Assembly: GCA_010909165.1 (NCBI GenBank)
Contig: MU008168.1
Location: forward strand, 186,001-250,000
Source: Anthoceros angustus
Lineage: Eukaryota > Streptophyta > Anthocerotopsida > Anthocerotales > Anthocerotaceae
Length of the DNA stretch: 64,000 nucleotides
Direction of reading: 5' to 3'
Part shown: piece by piece, positions 23,455 to 35,750 of the stretch
Numbering within the stretch: position 1 is the first letter of the stretch
How the letters are laid out: each line of letters opens with the position of its first letter
Program-made: the position numbers and the translations under genes
The notes under the pieces: model-generated
Seen by the model: only the letters and a program-made list of their open reading frames with translations
Told to the model about the DNA's origin: nothing
The model's database searches: none

Positions 23455-24249
23455 TTGTAAACCAGATACTTGTGGTACAGCCAAATTCTTTGCAGTGGAC
23501 GAGGAGACTCTGTTCTCCATGATGATCGAAGGTGCCCATGATACACATCCCACTGACTTTGTACTCTGAAAGGAGTGAAGTGGGTGCAAGAGGAACTTTC
23601 ATAGACGTTTTCAAACTCCTCTGCTCCAAGGGGTCCTCCCCACTTAGTGGTAGGACTGCAAGTTGACTATTTATTTCTTGCGCCAGAAGACTCTTGCCCA
23701 AGTCACCTGCAAGTGCTTTCCAAGAAAAACGTGGCCGGTAGTCATCGTAAGTCTTATTTTGCTTCGATGGTTTGCTCCTTTTCCGTTGGTCGTGATTCCT
23801 GCATTTCCTTTGGACGTGATTCCTTTCCCGAAGAAGGACCTGCCCATCTTTGTTTCACCCCTTTTCGTCTTACCTTCTTTCTTCCCCTCCCCTGCAGCTC
23901 CTGTGAGATGCTATTTAGTTCGACCATTCTGCTTAAAAGCAGGCTTTGGGCTTTTCTGATGCTTTCCTTGGGACTTTGATTTTCGTTGGTTGCCTGTCCT
24001 CTGGAATCTCGTCTTCCTCACTGCTGGCTTTATTTTTTCTCTTCAAAGTCACTACCATCTGTCAACAATTTCGTCCTAGTCCTGTGCTAGAGTCGAACTT
24101 GGTTTGCTCGCGATGGCTTCCTCCCCGCTCCAAGTATGCCGTGCGCCAAGCTCGTAATAAGAAAAACTGCAAAACCAGGCTAGAGCAACAAGTAGGGAGT
24201 CAATGTATAGGGCACATTTACAATGACAACCGCAGAACAGTGTAATCGA
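23455..24249. other. Spacer with a Lys/Glu-rich - strand open segment
   Basis: No confident gene. The - strand near 23945-24060 encodes a charged, nucleolar-protein-like piece (SSEEDEIPEDRQPTKIKVPR), which could be a further fragment of the NOC2-like relic next door. Splice borders were not resolved. Confidence 0.3.
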
Positions 24250-24890
24250 AGAAATAGTAATAGTCTTTCAAAGGTCCTTGAAGAGCCACCACCAGTGTAT
24301 CTCAGTTTCTTCATCTTCTTCAAACTCACGCAGGGAGGTGTCATCTCCAGCAGAAACTTGTAGAATTCTGGGTCCTGCAATCAGCCAGTGATAAACATGT
24401 TGCAACCTCTTGACTGATTAGAGCGATAACAAGGCAACCTTGTGAAATATGTCACCTTCTGTTTCAGAGTTTCTCCAGTTCCATCTTGTGTTTCTTGACT
24501 TCTGACCTCAGCTTTTTGTTCAGTGCACCCAGACGCCAGGTAGCGAGTACACGGCATCAGACAGTGGAGATTGTTTCTCGTGGCATTCTTCCGGAGAGCC
24601 AAGGAAGGTTCATACTTTGTTTTAACGTCACCTGCACCTCCTACAAGCGATTCAGACAACCGCTCCAGCTATCGCCCATCTGCAAACAATGCGACGCCCC
24701 CACACGTGAGAAAACAAACGGCTTGCCTCGTCTAACCAGTACTCGCAACAATTCTTACCTGCAGCATTCTGTTTCCGTCATCGGCTCCAGCTTGCGCCGA
24801 ATAGCCAGAACTGATCCCAGCTGTTTCTTGATGAATTTCTTCATGCTTTTAGCGGCCTTCCCCAGTTGGAACACACCGGGTTTCACTGCT
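24250..24890 (-). pseudogene. Probable NOC2-like nucleolar protein relic (N-terminal exons)
   Basis: Three - strand exon-like pieces occur in order. The first is LGKAAKSMKKFIKKQLGSVL (about 24850-24765), with a GTAAG donor at 24758. The second is ALNKKLRSEVKKHKMELEKL, then a stop (about 24530-24470). The third is DPEFYKFL after a TTGCAG acceptor (about 24375), followed in a shifted frame by DTSLREFEEDEETE. NOC2, a 60S ribosome-assembly factor, has in plants a basic N-terminal stretch and a DPEFYKFL..D...LEF motif, which suggests the name. The in-frame stop and the frameshift indicate a pseudogene, and the conserved body of NOC2 is absent. It could be another nucleolar protein with a similar motif. 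Confidence 0.42.
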
Positions 24891-26363
24891 GGTGCACAAG
24901 CCGGAGCAAAGCCTGTGGCTGCCGCGCTACTGGATTGGCAATCCGTTGCTCGGCAGATGGCAGCAGGTCATCTACCCGAGTATCAAGTACGCTAGAGACG
25001 CCAGTTGTGCATGCCCTGATTTTGAAGGACGACCCGAAGGGCTTCAAAATCCTCAGATTTGCAGTGCGTTGCGGCTCGCTCTGCACGACTCGCCTCTACC
25101 ATTCTTGTGTGTGCCGGTGGAAGCCAGGAGCTACTCTGAGGATATCTGAAGGTGACATTCTTTTGTCAAATGCTACCTCAGTATGCAAAGGTACCGTGTA
25201 CTTCCTGCGTCCCGTCCGGAGCAACAACCACGTCTGAATTGTCGCCTACATGGTGGAGCTGGATCGGTTTAAGGTCATCTTGCCTGCCGTCTCAACCCCT
25301 GCGGAAGCGGATGATTGCTGGCCATGGCTTACTCTCATTGTTGATGACGCTGTGCACTGCCATGACGGTCATATGGCTCTAGCTCTGTCAGTTTGGGGAA
25401 CTCGAAGACTGGCTGGTCGAGGCAGCCGCGTGCCCCGATTTTGCAGCCAGTGCCATCTTACGACATTCATACATATTCGCAGAGCAGGCAGGTCTTGAAA
25501 CAGTCCAGATCCTGTCGACAAAAATGACATGAGCCAACGCCAGAAGATTGAACCGGCGGACAGCACGACATACTAGACATTTCGTAGGTCACGGCCATTG
25601 GCCACCATCCCACATGCCCGTCCTAGATTACTATTGTTGGTCGAAGATGGTGGTACAAGAAGACATAACAGGAGCAGGCACAGGGATTCCGTGACATCGC
25701 AGCGGCAGCGAGTTCTCGGTTCTGCGACAAGCCGGCGACCAGGATCCGATCCTCGCAGGGGTCATTAGAGCCCGCACCATTCTCTGTTAGCAAATTTATA
25801 TCCTGCAGAGTAATGAATCTGGGGCCAGAAGGCCCGATAGTTGCTCCGAGGCTGCCTCATGAAACACACATACCTTACAAGACTTCAATACATCGTGAAG
25901 ATGTGCTCTCTATGTTCAGTCGCAGTTTCCTGAGTCGGAAAGGTAAAGTTCCATCTAAGGTCTATACTACTTTTGTCACGGTATGTACTCCATGGCTAGC
26001 TATATAACAGTCTGCATACAAGGTAAGCAAGTGGGGAGTCTCATTTCCAGCATCAGCAAGGTTGTGGAATGGCATCTCCCTCGACTTGCACACTCTTTCC
26101 TACGTACTGAGACATGAAGTGTCCTTTGAGTAGAATATCGGGTAAAAGCTACAAAGCAGAACAAACTGGAGATTCAAGCTGGACTCTGCTCAGACTGAGC
26201 ACCGCCTGTCAGTTGAGGGTGAGGGCGTACATGGCCTGAGATCCAGAATACCTTTGGCTGTTCCCCAGCTTGCTCTTGGGTCCAAGACAAAATGCACGCC
26301 TCAGCACTCGCTTCAACGTAATCTGCGACCAAATTCAGCGATAGCTCGGTGAGAAACTTCAAC
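24891..26363. other. Unassigned intergenic region
   Basis: No repeat or recognisable domain on either strand; open frames are short and mutually overlapping. It includes the 3' flank of the DUF688-like gene. Confidence 0.4.
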
Positions 26364-29300
26364 TTACTCTTCCTCCAAAACGAGAGCGCGGCAGCTCAAA
26401 GACAACAGCTTTACCATAAAGCGGGGACATCTCCGAAGTCGAACGATCGCCTTTTCTGCCTTCCTCCTTTTGGCCAACGCTTGGGAACCTAGACGTGGTG
26501 ACTTGGGAGAGTCCTCCCACTCGCTCCCGCTTCCTGGGCCATCGTATATTCTGCCTGAAGGAACCCTGCCGGAGCTGAGCCTTCCAGAGCTTAACCTGCT
26601 GGAGCCCACACGCAGCTTTCTCGAGGACCTGGACCCTCTGCTGCTGGAGCCAGCCCTCAGACTAGCGAAGCTTGAGATGGACTCGGGATTCAGCTGGCCA
26701 GATTTTGGCTTGCTCTTGCCCATTTCCTCTGGCGGGGTTGATTCCAGGCGTTCTGCCTCATACCTCCCGCTGCGGTTTCGCTTCAAGCCGGGCTGCTGCT
26801 GCCCTGATAGGTCTGCCACCTCTGCCTCCCTGTCCCTCAAGAAACAGTTGCCGAGCGAGTTCTTTTGAGTCGGTGCGTCCACTGCTGGAGTCATGTTCTC
26901 CCGTTCGCAGCCACTGTGATCAACGCTGTCCTCCTTTCCTCGTTGGCTGTCGAGGTTCATGGAGCTGTTGGAAGAGCTCATCTCCGCGGGCCCAGCCAGG
27001 ATGCTGCTGGGGGAGTAGACGTCCTCAACAACGTTCTTGTTGTGAGGTTGAGAATCTGAGAAACAGCCTGCCACACAGCAGCCCAGATGGGTCCGTTAGT
27101 ACAAGAGATATGTAAGTGATGAAGCAACTACCATTCACAGGAGCCCAGCCACCGATAACATAAGAGCAAGAGATGCACTCACCCGGTTCACCATCAGCCA
27201 TGCCATGAATGTTGGGTGAAAGGCGACTCATCTCGTCCTTACTGACAGGAATGGGCAGCCTCAAAGCATGGCTGAGATGAGCAACGTCGGTCAGTGTGCA
27301 GCCAGCGTGAAGAAGGCTTTGGAGGCGGGACATGCCCTTCTTGTGGTCCGGTGAGGAAGTGCCCCCGTTCTTGGCGCCATGCCTCTTGGGAGACGCAGCA
27401 CCGCCGCGGGGAGGTTTGCTGGGTGATGCCGGGATTGAGAACCCACAACTGATGCCCGAGTCCAGCTGCTCGGGAGGAGACCTGCAATCAGGTTCTTGCA
27501 GAGGGCCTGACCCCTGTCTGCTCTGGACGCCTGACCTTGTCACTGGGCTGACAACACCGGAGTGAGAAAGAGCCCCAGACGGGAGCTGAAGCCGTGGAGG
27601 TGGTTGCAGAGAGTAGCCCGCCTGCTTCTTAACACTGACAGTGGGGGACTTGGGTTTCCCAGGAACATCTTCCCACTTGAAAGGCACAGCAGCAGACACC
27701 TTGAACGGATGAAGAAGGCTTCTGCCCAAGTCAGCACTGATGTCATCTGCGCAAACACACACAAGGTTGGAGATGTCAGACAAGCCCGCAGACTCGACAA
27801 GAAAGTTACATCAACAGGGTAAGCTTACCACATGGCAGCGTCAATCTCACCTGGATAGGGCACCGTGTCGAGGAACTTGGCAGCAGGAGAAGCAGTGAGA
27901 TCAATGTGAGCGCCATCAGTATCACTGTCAGCAAAGGAGCCATAGTAGTGCCTGGATCCCCGTGATCGCAACACGGGTACTCTCTCCAAGCTGCTCACCA
28001 CACTCGCTTCCAGGTCCGGAACCTGCCGCTCATTATGGGCAGAGGCCTTCTCTGCAGCCTCAGGGCGAGGATTCAGAGAAGCAGGTCCGCAGGTGCTCAG
28101 AGTCTTGAATGAAGGGAAGTTGTGATCAAGACAAGACGTGGCTCCAGACGAAGAAGCGAGAGCCTCGGCCTCCATTTTCCTGAAACTCGCATTCAACAGT
28201 GCTTCCAGCTTCCGCTGGCTGTTCTGCCTGCTGTCCGCCTTGGAGATCTTGCGTAGACTGCTCTCCCGCGAATCCTGCTTCGAAATCTTGCGCAGACTGG
28301 CATCAGCCGGCACCGGATCCTGCTTCAGGGGTATAGTCGACGCCGCTGCCACAGTAGGTTTAGTATCTTGGGCAGCGAAGAGGAGGACCTTGTCCGGGAT
28401 AGCACTATCGTCCATAGACCGAGACCTTCTAAGATCCTTCTTGTAGCTCCAACTCACCCTGCTCACTAGCGCCTGCACGTCCTTGCCGAAGCTCTTGAGG
28501 GAGGACGTCGAAGGGGTTGGGGACGAGACAGACGGGAGATTGCCAGCGTTCTTGGCAGCCGCCGATGGGGCGTACAACCCGCATTCTTCCTGCACCAATT
28601 CATCCTGCCCGAGAGCCTTCGACGCCTGCTTGCCACTTCTCTGAGACATCCCAACCGGCGACTTCCTGCACACGGCCTCCGCTCCCGCTTCACCGCTGAG
28701 ACGAGTAGAGCTCGGCTTCAGATCCCTCCCGGAGCCTCGCAGGGGCTTGAGAGCCGGCGCACCGAATTGGTCGCTCCCCTTGATCCCTTCCAGCGACCCT
28801 GACTTGGCCAGCCCCTTCCTCCCAGCACCACCACGGTTCTCGAAATGCGCAGCAGGCGCAACATGGACGACCTGCTTCTCCTCCGGCTGCCCAACATCAC
28901 TCACAGGGCTGCTACCGCTGCTGTTAGCAATGGACTCCTTGATAGAACTCTCCACCTTGGGAGGCAAAGGAAACACCGGCCCCTCCCGGAGCTTAGTACC
29001 ATTGTTCTCCATCCGGCTCCCAGCTCTGACAAGAATCTCCAGCTCCCTCATACTCTCCTCGTACACAGCATCTTCATACGTCGCATCCTCACCGTAATCC
29101 TCACCCTGATCTTGCTCATCATCGGAGCAGGCTTCCTCCACCTTCACGTCCGCAGTCCCCGTCCGAGCGTACGAGAAAGTGTTCCCGGAATAGTGACTCC
29201 CCCGCTGCAGCTCCATCGAGAATCCCCTCCGCCCAGCAGGAAGCAGAGGAACATGCGTGACGACGTTACTGGCAACCCCTCCCGCCGCCGCCGCAGCACG

Positions 29301-30651
29301 CCGGGTGGAGGCCCTGTTCCTGAGCAGATTAGAGAGCTCTTCCTCCAGGCTTGCGAGCTGCGACTTGCTCTGCTCTCCCTTCCCGCCTCGCACCCCCGCA
29401 TTCCCGGCATTGGACGACCTCCCGGGCGAAATGATCCCGCTCTGGTAGAAACTCCTGCCAGGAGACGGCACGAAGGCTCTCCCAGGCGAGGGCGTCCTGG
29501 CCTGCTCCCGGCTGCCAGCACCATAGCCCGCTCTGGCGGCCCACTCTTCGAACTGCCCAACACGCAGCACGTTCGGCCGGTTCCTGTCCGCGTCGTTGGA
29601 TGCAGCGTCGTGCTTGGGGCTGGGGCTCGGGGAGTAGAGAGGGCGAGACGGCAGCGGCATCGGCCCGCTGTGCCGCAGATTCCTCCGCACCCCGCCGGCA
29701 GCCGCGTCCCCGACACCCACCCCGGCGTCCCTGTCCCAGCCGATCTCCGTCCCGGCCTGCGCCCCGCTCAAATTCCTCCGCTCCCTCCTCCCGGACTCCC
29801 ATGGCAATTCGAGTCCCGCAGACGAGGTGGAGCCCGCGAAATGCAGCTCGTGCGAGCGCGACATGAGACTGGGCTTCACGGACACGCTGCTGGAGCTGGT
29901 GGAGGTGAAGGACGAGATGACCGTGGGCACTGAGGGCCGAGGGAAGGTCATGGGCTGCCGCGGCAGCACGAGCTCCGCCTCCAGCAGGTCGGAGGGGCCG
30001 TCCAGAGACTCGGACAGCTGCGACATGTGCTCCGACTCCTCCAGGATCTTCTCCAATGCCGCATGGTTCTGTTCACCCAAAGGCAGAAAATGCGGGACAG
30101 CCGCCTCCTCCTCCTCCTCCTCCTCCTCCTCCTCCACCTCCTCTTCCACTTCCACTTCCACTTCCTCTTCCTCTTCCTCTTCCACCACCTCCTCCTCCTC
30201 CTCCACCACCTCGCCCACGGCAATCACAGCCGAGGCAGGCTCTCCAGCCCAGGCCGGTTCTCCGAGAGGTCCCCGGCCATCGCACGCGTCCTCCTCGTGA
30301 GCTTGTGCACCCGCCAGCCGCTCCCGCTCCGCAGCCTCCTCTTCTTCATCCAGAGCACCCACAAGCGGAAGGCGAGCGCTTGCACCTGGCTCCGCTGCTG
30401 GAATTCCAGCTTCATCACACCCGCCAGCGGAGGCGGCGGAAGCGGAGCCTGAGGTATCGGAGTCAGGTCGGACGTCCCAGACCCGGACCCGGAGGAGGTG
30501 AGGCAGGAGCTCCCGCTCCGCCGCTGCTGCTACTCGCAGTGTCCGCCTCCAGACACCTGTCGTGCTCCTGCTCGAGCTCCCGGGCCAGCAGCTCCTCCTC
30601 CTTAACACCTTGCCGCGCGCCTGGCGCCGGGGCCGCGTACAGGACCGCCAT
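26364..30651 (-). CDS. DUF688-like plant protein, large Ser-rich, with a polyglutamate tract
   Basis: Function unknown. Exon 1 runs down to 27851 (GTGAG donor at 27850). Exon 2 is 27746-27183 (acceptor after GCGCAG; GTGAGT donor at 27182). Exon 3 is 27067-26364, ending in a stop. Joins are in phase. Exon 2 opens with DDISADLGRSLLHPFKV and VPFKWEDVPGKPK, the hallmark PFxWExxPGxPK motif of DUF688-type plant proteins. Exon 1 is Ser/Arg-rich with a long Glu/Val-Glu run (30100-30220), ILEESEHMSQLSESLDG, and repeated LRKISKxDSR near 28230-28300. The best start is ATG at 30651 (MAVLYAAPAPGARQG). That frame and the main frame differ by one base and must meet around 30460-30520, so a small undetected intron, a true frameshift or an assembly error lies there. 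Predicted length is about 1,350 residues. Probably disordered. Confidence 0.75.
30100..30220. repeat. Trinucleotide run encoding polyglutamate in the DUF688-like gene
   Basis: CCTCCT / CTTCCA-type triplets on the + strand read as GAG/GAA and GTG on the - strand, giving a tract of about 30 acidic residues interrupted by Val. It lies inside exon 1 and is in frame with the downstream coding sequence. Confidence 0.9.
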
Positions 30652-31036
30652 CTTCACGAACGCAGCAGCGGGGCAGCGGCAGCAGCAGCAACAGAAACCG
30701 AAGCAGCGGCCGGTCGCTTCACGTCCATCCCCCGGGCAGCGGGGCTGGCAGAGAGGGCAGAGCGCCTCGTACTTTCCCCCGCTTCCCTGCAGGGCTCGCA
30801 ATGCGAGAAGACGAAGGCAATCAAGGGCCGTGCGAGGCCGGCAGCGGGGCCGGGACAGGGACAGGGACTGGCAACCCACCACTGCAAAAGCACTGCAAAG
30901 CAACCCGTAGTCGCCCTTGCGCAACAGTCGCAGTCGTGAAATGCAATGCCGCGAGTGGAGAATTTGCTTCGAGCCCCGCCTGATTCCCGGCGCAAAGCCC
31001 GCAGTGGCTGTCAGCCCTGTCAGGCGTCGATCGTGA

Positions 31037-31080
31037 ATGCAGGCGCAGGCGCAGGCGCAGGCGCAGGCACAGGCGCGGGA
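31037..31080. repeat. GCAGGC hexanucleotide microsatellite
   Basis: About seven units of (GCAGGC), with one ACAGGC variant, lie 390-430 bp upstream of the proposed DUF688-like start codon, in its probable 5' leader or promoter. Confidence 0.9.
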
Positions 31081-31434
31081 ACAAGAGGGAAGACGCAGGA
31101 GGGAGCAGAAAGAGCGTGTTCGTGAGGGAAGAAGCGCGCTGCCCTGCCCGATTTCACGCGCCCGGCGATCGAACCCTCTCCCACGCAATTCTCAATATAC
31201 AACCCCTTTTTTACAACATGTTGGTATACAACACGAGAAGAAGGCGAAGAAGGAGAAGAAGGAGAAGTCTATAATAGAACCCCACTCACTCTCCCCACAC
31301 AACTCTCAGTACGCGACACTTATTTCACAACGCATTCGACGAGCTCGCGACGCCGAGGCGAGAGTCCCGTGGGAAGTCCCACGCGCTAATAAAACACGAA
31401 AGCTCACGGTACTAAAACCGGGCTCGCGGTGGCG

Positions 31435-31449
31435 GGTTAGGGTTAGGGG
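31435..31449 (-). promoter_or_regulatory. Telo-box-like element upstream of the DUF688-like gene
   Basis: GTTAGGGTTAGGGGAA on the + strand reads CCCTAACCCTAAC on the - strand, two units close to the plant telo-box AAACCCTAA. It lies about 0.8 kb upstream of the proposed start. A short interstitial motif, not a telomere. Confidence 0.45.
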
Positions 31450-34400
31450 AAGCGCGCCGAGGCGTGAAGTGAATCGTGACGGCGGCATCGTAGGCCGGCA
31501 TCGATGAGGAGGGACAAGAAAAGCGAGGCAATTCGCGCAGCGGGCGCGGCTGGGAGTGGGAAAAGATTTCGGCATGCGCGACTGTCGCTGATGCGACAAA
31601 GGGGAATGGGAGGGGCTTGGCAGGCGCCGGGAGAGGGGGCCATGTGCTGATCGCATGGCCGGGGGCTATTTCCGTGAGCATCCCAGGTGATGGATAAAGG
31701 CGAGCGGGCTCGGAGGGCGGGCCGCCATGGGCCCATGGCATGTCGCGTCGCCGATGCCGTTGCCCCCTTGCCTCCTCAGCCTCATCCAGATCCAGGGCCC
31801 GCCAAACGGCCCTGGAAGCCCCAAATTCAACCACCATCCTTGCGGAACCATAACCCTTCAAACATTCCACGGCGCTTTGCTTTCCACAAGCGCGGGTACC
31901 CGAAACACGACCCAAGGGGCAGCCATTCCGGCCGTGTCATAAATGCGGGGCGGGGCGTCCGCTGCCTCCTTGTGCAAAAGGAGGCTGCAGCTGCAGGCTT
32001 TGGCGCCTCTTTACAAATCCGCCACGCGAACGTCACGCTCGCCGCGCTTCTGTCACTCCGGTTACGGAACCTGCAGGCTGCACCGGTGACCGGACTCACC
32101 GGGCAACGGTTTATGTGCATGCCATGCGCATGGTGCCGTGAGAGTTGGCCGGAATCCACCGCCCCGGACATTGGGAAACGTATATATGCCTACCGGGAAT
32201 GGGGAATGTTGGGATGGGATGGGAATGCGCGCCAACAAGCTTTTTCACTTCCTCGCACAAAATCAGTGCCAACCGTGTACTCTCTCCATCCACTCCTAAG
32301 ATGTAGGCGTTCACTGTATTGGATTTCTCACATCCCCCAACTCCCAACTCAACCTTTAGAGCTACCAACCCAAAAGACAAAAGTAGTTAATGGGACAAGA
32401 CAAGATTGCAAAAAGAGCATCCACTCTACGGCAGTGTGGTTTGGGATTTTGCACTTTTATAGAATAGGGGCTATTACCTCCACCAACACATACCCTCCAC
32501 ATAGCAGCTTCAAATCTAGATCCCAATCTCTAGGCAAGTGTGCTTAATAAAGTTTCTGGTAATCGAATAGGTATCTAATTCTAAATATTGAAACTATATT
32601 ATTTTAAAAATTAAGTGAAAATCTTCTTGGAAGATGCCCAAAACTGAATTGTACTAATAGGTCTCCAAAGAGAACTCTAAGAGCATTGGTCATTTTCGAT
32701 TCTTGAGAAAGAGATTTGCAATTCCAACATAACGTTGAATGAGAAGATTTTTTTGATTTTTTATTAGAAATTTTAATTAAATTTTATCAACTAGTACAAC
32801 GTAAAATCAAACTGTGACTAAATGACCAAAGTAATACCAAGCTAAGTTCTAAGACATTGAGTAAGTGGTTTTATCTTCATAATATTTATAAATAAATAAA
32901 TATTTGAAATGATTATGTTGTTTTATGAAGAACTACCTGTACTAAATGCCTATATAGGTAGTCCCTTGCCCTAACTTGGTACCTAATATGTACCTACTTA
33001 GGTGATAAGTAACCCTCGAGCAGCAGGGTTGATGTGCCGGTTAAGCGGGTGTCATCGACGTCTGTAACGGTCGGGGTCAGGTGTGACATTCCTATGCCCA
33101 CATGCCCACCGTTTGCGCAACCGTTCACAGGATCCCGGACTTGGTCACCAGGCTTCAGCCAATGGCATGGATGGACATCGAGTAGACTTGAAGATATCTT
33201 CTTGAACTTCTTGACGCCTGCAATCCTAGTAGGTAGTAGGTGTCCAGATATCTTGCGCGCTACCTTCTTGCATGAGATATTTTCATGGGCCTGGCACCAC
33301 CTCGTGGATCAGCATCAGCCTGTGATGGGACCAGGCTCGGCTCTTGCCCGTCGCCACGGCCGCTGCCGCTGGCGCTAGCCGACTTGATGAGTCGTGGTAA
33401 GTGATCACGTCGGTGCAGTGCACAAATCGTCCAGACTGAACTGGTCATTGGCTCTTGGACGACGCTGTCAGTGGGACGGGCAACAGTGCGTACGCAGCTG
33501 GTGTAGGACCGTCACATGACATGCAGCCTTTGCAGTGCCAGGGTTGGATAGGACCTCGACCTGGAGGCTGACGGGCCGGAGGATGCACAGTCAAAACGCT
33601 TTCAGGATCCAGTTCTGGTGATTAGGTATCCTAGCTGAAGCAAAGTATCGATTAGAGGGTGTGGACTGTGGAGTTCTCCATTCTCTTCGACTTTCGGCGT
33701 GCGCTCCAGTGGTGAAATGTGCTCAAGGAAAGGAGTGATTCAGCTCATGCCTAACTGCACGTGTGGTTGGCAAGGAGAAGCATGGCCATGCAGCTTGCAA
33801 AGGGATGCTGGCCAGTGGCAGAGGGAATATGGACTGTTGAAACGCAGCACAATTTGTACGTACATGGCATGGCCAAGTCCACTCCCACATGGGCCATGAG
33901 GGAGGGAGGGAGGTAGGAGGATTCCCTCCTGTCGGACGCGCCAAACGAGACTTCTCGTGGGCTGGACCATGCAGCCTGCAGACCGGACCGAGTCAAACAC
34001 AACCTACAATCACGCAGGAAAATACAAAACCCAGTTTGTCGCGGGAGAATTGAAGTTTCCTCACACTCACCCTTGTCTTCACGCAACGGGCTTGCCGGAA
34101 TCAACTCAATTCGGAGGCGCTGTGTCAAGCTCGTGGGACTTGTGATGTCTCTTCTGCCTTCGCCATCACCAGTGCCCAGTATCGTCCAGCGGCCGGCACC
34201 TGCATGTAGGCTGCAGGATGCAGAGGGCAGCCACGTCTAGGGCATGCAATCCCCGCACCGCCACAGCTATGTGCCTTGCTAATCCTTCGCTCTCAACATG
34301 ACATCCACCCATAAACGTTGAAGAATTGGCACCGTCCAGCGTACGGCGTGCCTGGTTTATATAGTTGTTCTGGGACACGGAACTGGGCTACGTACAATAC

Positions 34401-35521
34401 TACATTAGTCATTCACCTGATCATCTTCAGCCCTTCTGACATGTTCAGACCTGCTGCCCGCCCGGGATGTTCACAACACTCGTGGCTCCTGAGTGCTTCT
34501 GGCCAATTCTCTAAATTGCAAGAAGCTGGCAGATGGCCCTGCTGTATTGACACCTGTTCAGCACTAGGAGAAAGGTTCATCAACACTGTACGTGAGGCTC
34601 CAGGGCCTGAGGACTTGGTCCTTTACATCTCTCAACTGTTCGCAGCTTCAAGTATTATTCACCAGAGAACTGTCCTTCTCGCTCATTCATGGTGCAGGGC
34701 CCCTGTTCACGAGGGCATCAAGGCCCGGAGTCCACAAATCAGCATTTCCTTAGTAGCCAAAAGAAGCACATGGTTAGCCATTGTCCTGTACGTCTGTAAT
34801 ACCCTAACTCCAATTCGTCAGCTGACAGTGTTGCATCCCGGGGAGATGCTTTTCCTCACCATTGAATATTGTGGATCATCCCATGTACCAATCCGCCACA
34901 CCCAAGGTGACTATGTCTACAGAGAATGACATACATCATTCCCCATCCATACAAAAGCCGACCAGTAACATCCTGAATAGAAACTTGCAACACCTGCTTC
35001 TGCATTCCGGATGCTCCAGATAATGATATCTAGTCTGACAATAAGCTTCCAGGGATCAAAGCCCATGAACCAAGAAGAAACTCCACAGTACACATTTCTG
35101 TGCAACGATAACACAGTCCATTCGATAGTGTAAGAGAAAAAAGCAGCACGCACTGAGGGTCCGATTTCAGGTCGACACATAAACTGGCGAAATGCAGTAC
35201 TCTTGCCAACCTTTTCTTTGTCCAGCACGCATGTCCAGAATCGGTAACTGCAGGACTCGTAACCTCAACCGATCCTGCCGTGTCCATGTGTGGAAGCTGG
35301 CGAGTCATCATAGCAAGCAGAAAACTCCTTAGCGCTCAGTGCTTACCACTCTGTCTCCCCTTAGAAAATGGGTTTCATCCGCCACTATCAAATCTCTGCG
35401 AAATCCTGGATACAGTGATTCCAAGGATGCGAGGTTGAATGGGCACCTCTATCATCTTCCTGCACAGCGCTCCTCGCACGAACACTGAAAAGCCAAGCAG
35501 CTGATGTCGTGTCTTATGAAG

Positions 35522-35553
35522 CCCTAATGCCCTAAAACCCTAAAACCCTAAAC
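35522..35553 (+). promoter_or_regulatory. Telo-box cluster upstream of mTERF4
   Basis: Four near-perfect CCCTAAA units (CCCTAATG, CCCTAAAA, CCCTAAAA, CCCTAAAC) lie about 200 bp upstream of the mTERF4 start codon. Telo-boxes (AAACCCTAA) are common in promoters and leaders of plant genes for translation and organelle biogenesis, which suits this gene. Regulation itself is inferred. Confidence 0.6.
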
Positions 35554-35750
35554 CTTTGGGCAACCTTGGCGCAATGCAAGAGCTCGCATTGCGATGGCTC
35601 GCCCGCTGGATGACCCGTCTTGTGGTGCCAGATGGTTCCTTGACGAGCTGCCGAATTGCACACTGTTTCTGCTGAAGTTTTCCTGTTCAAGGAATTGGTG
35701 AGACCTGGAAGGAGAGTCTGGGACAGGTTGGTCAGGATCCGGGAGAGTGC

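Larger units (their letters stand above)
30652..35520. other. Intergenic region between the divergent DUF688-like and mTERF4 genes
   Basis: About 30.65-31.4 kb is the GC-rich 5' side of the DUF688-like gene. 32.5-33.0 kb is strongly AT-rich. The rest is mixed, with no recognised coding sequence. A 203-codon + strand frame at 34318-34929 has no identifiable domain and no matching neighbours, so I do not call it a gene. Confidence 0.45.

Noticed and set aside
30027-30910. Poly-Pro and poly-Leu frames opposite the DUF688-like exon
   Set aside because: Antisense and alternative-frame shadows of the polyglutamate tract.
31435-31449. Possible interstitial telomere
   Set aside because: Only two units; a telo-box-like promoter element is the better reading.
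34318-34929. 203-residue + strand frame
   Set aside because: No recognisable domain, splice context or neighbouring exons; kept only as a note in the intergenic entry.
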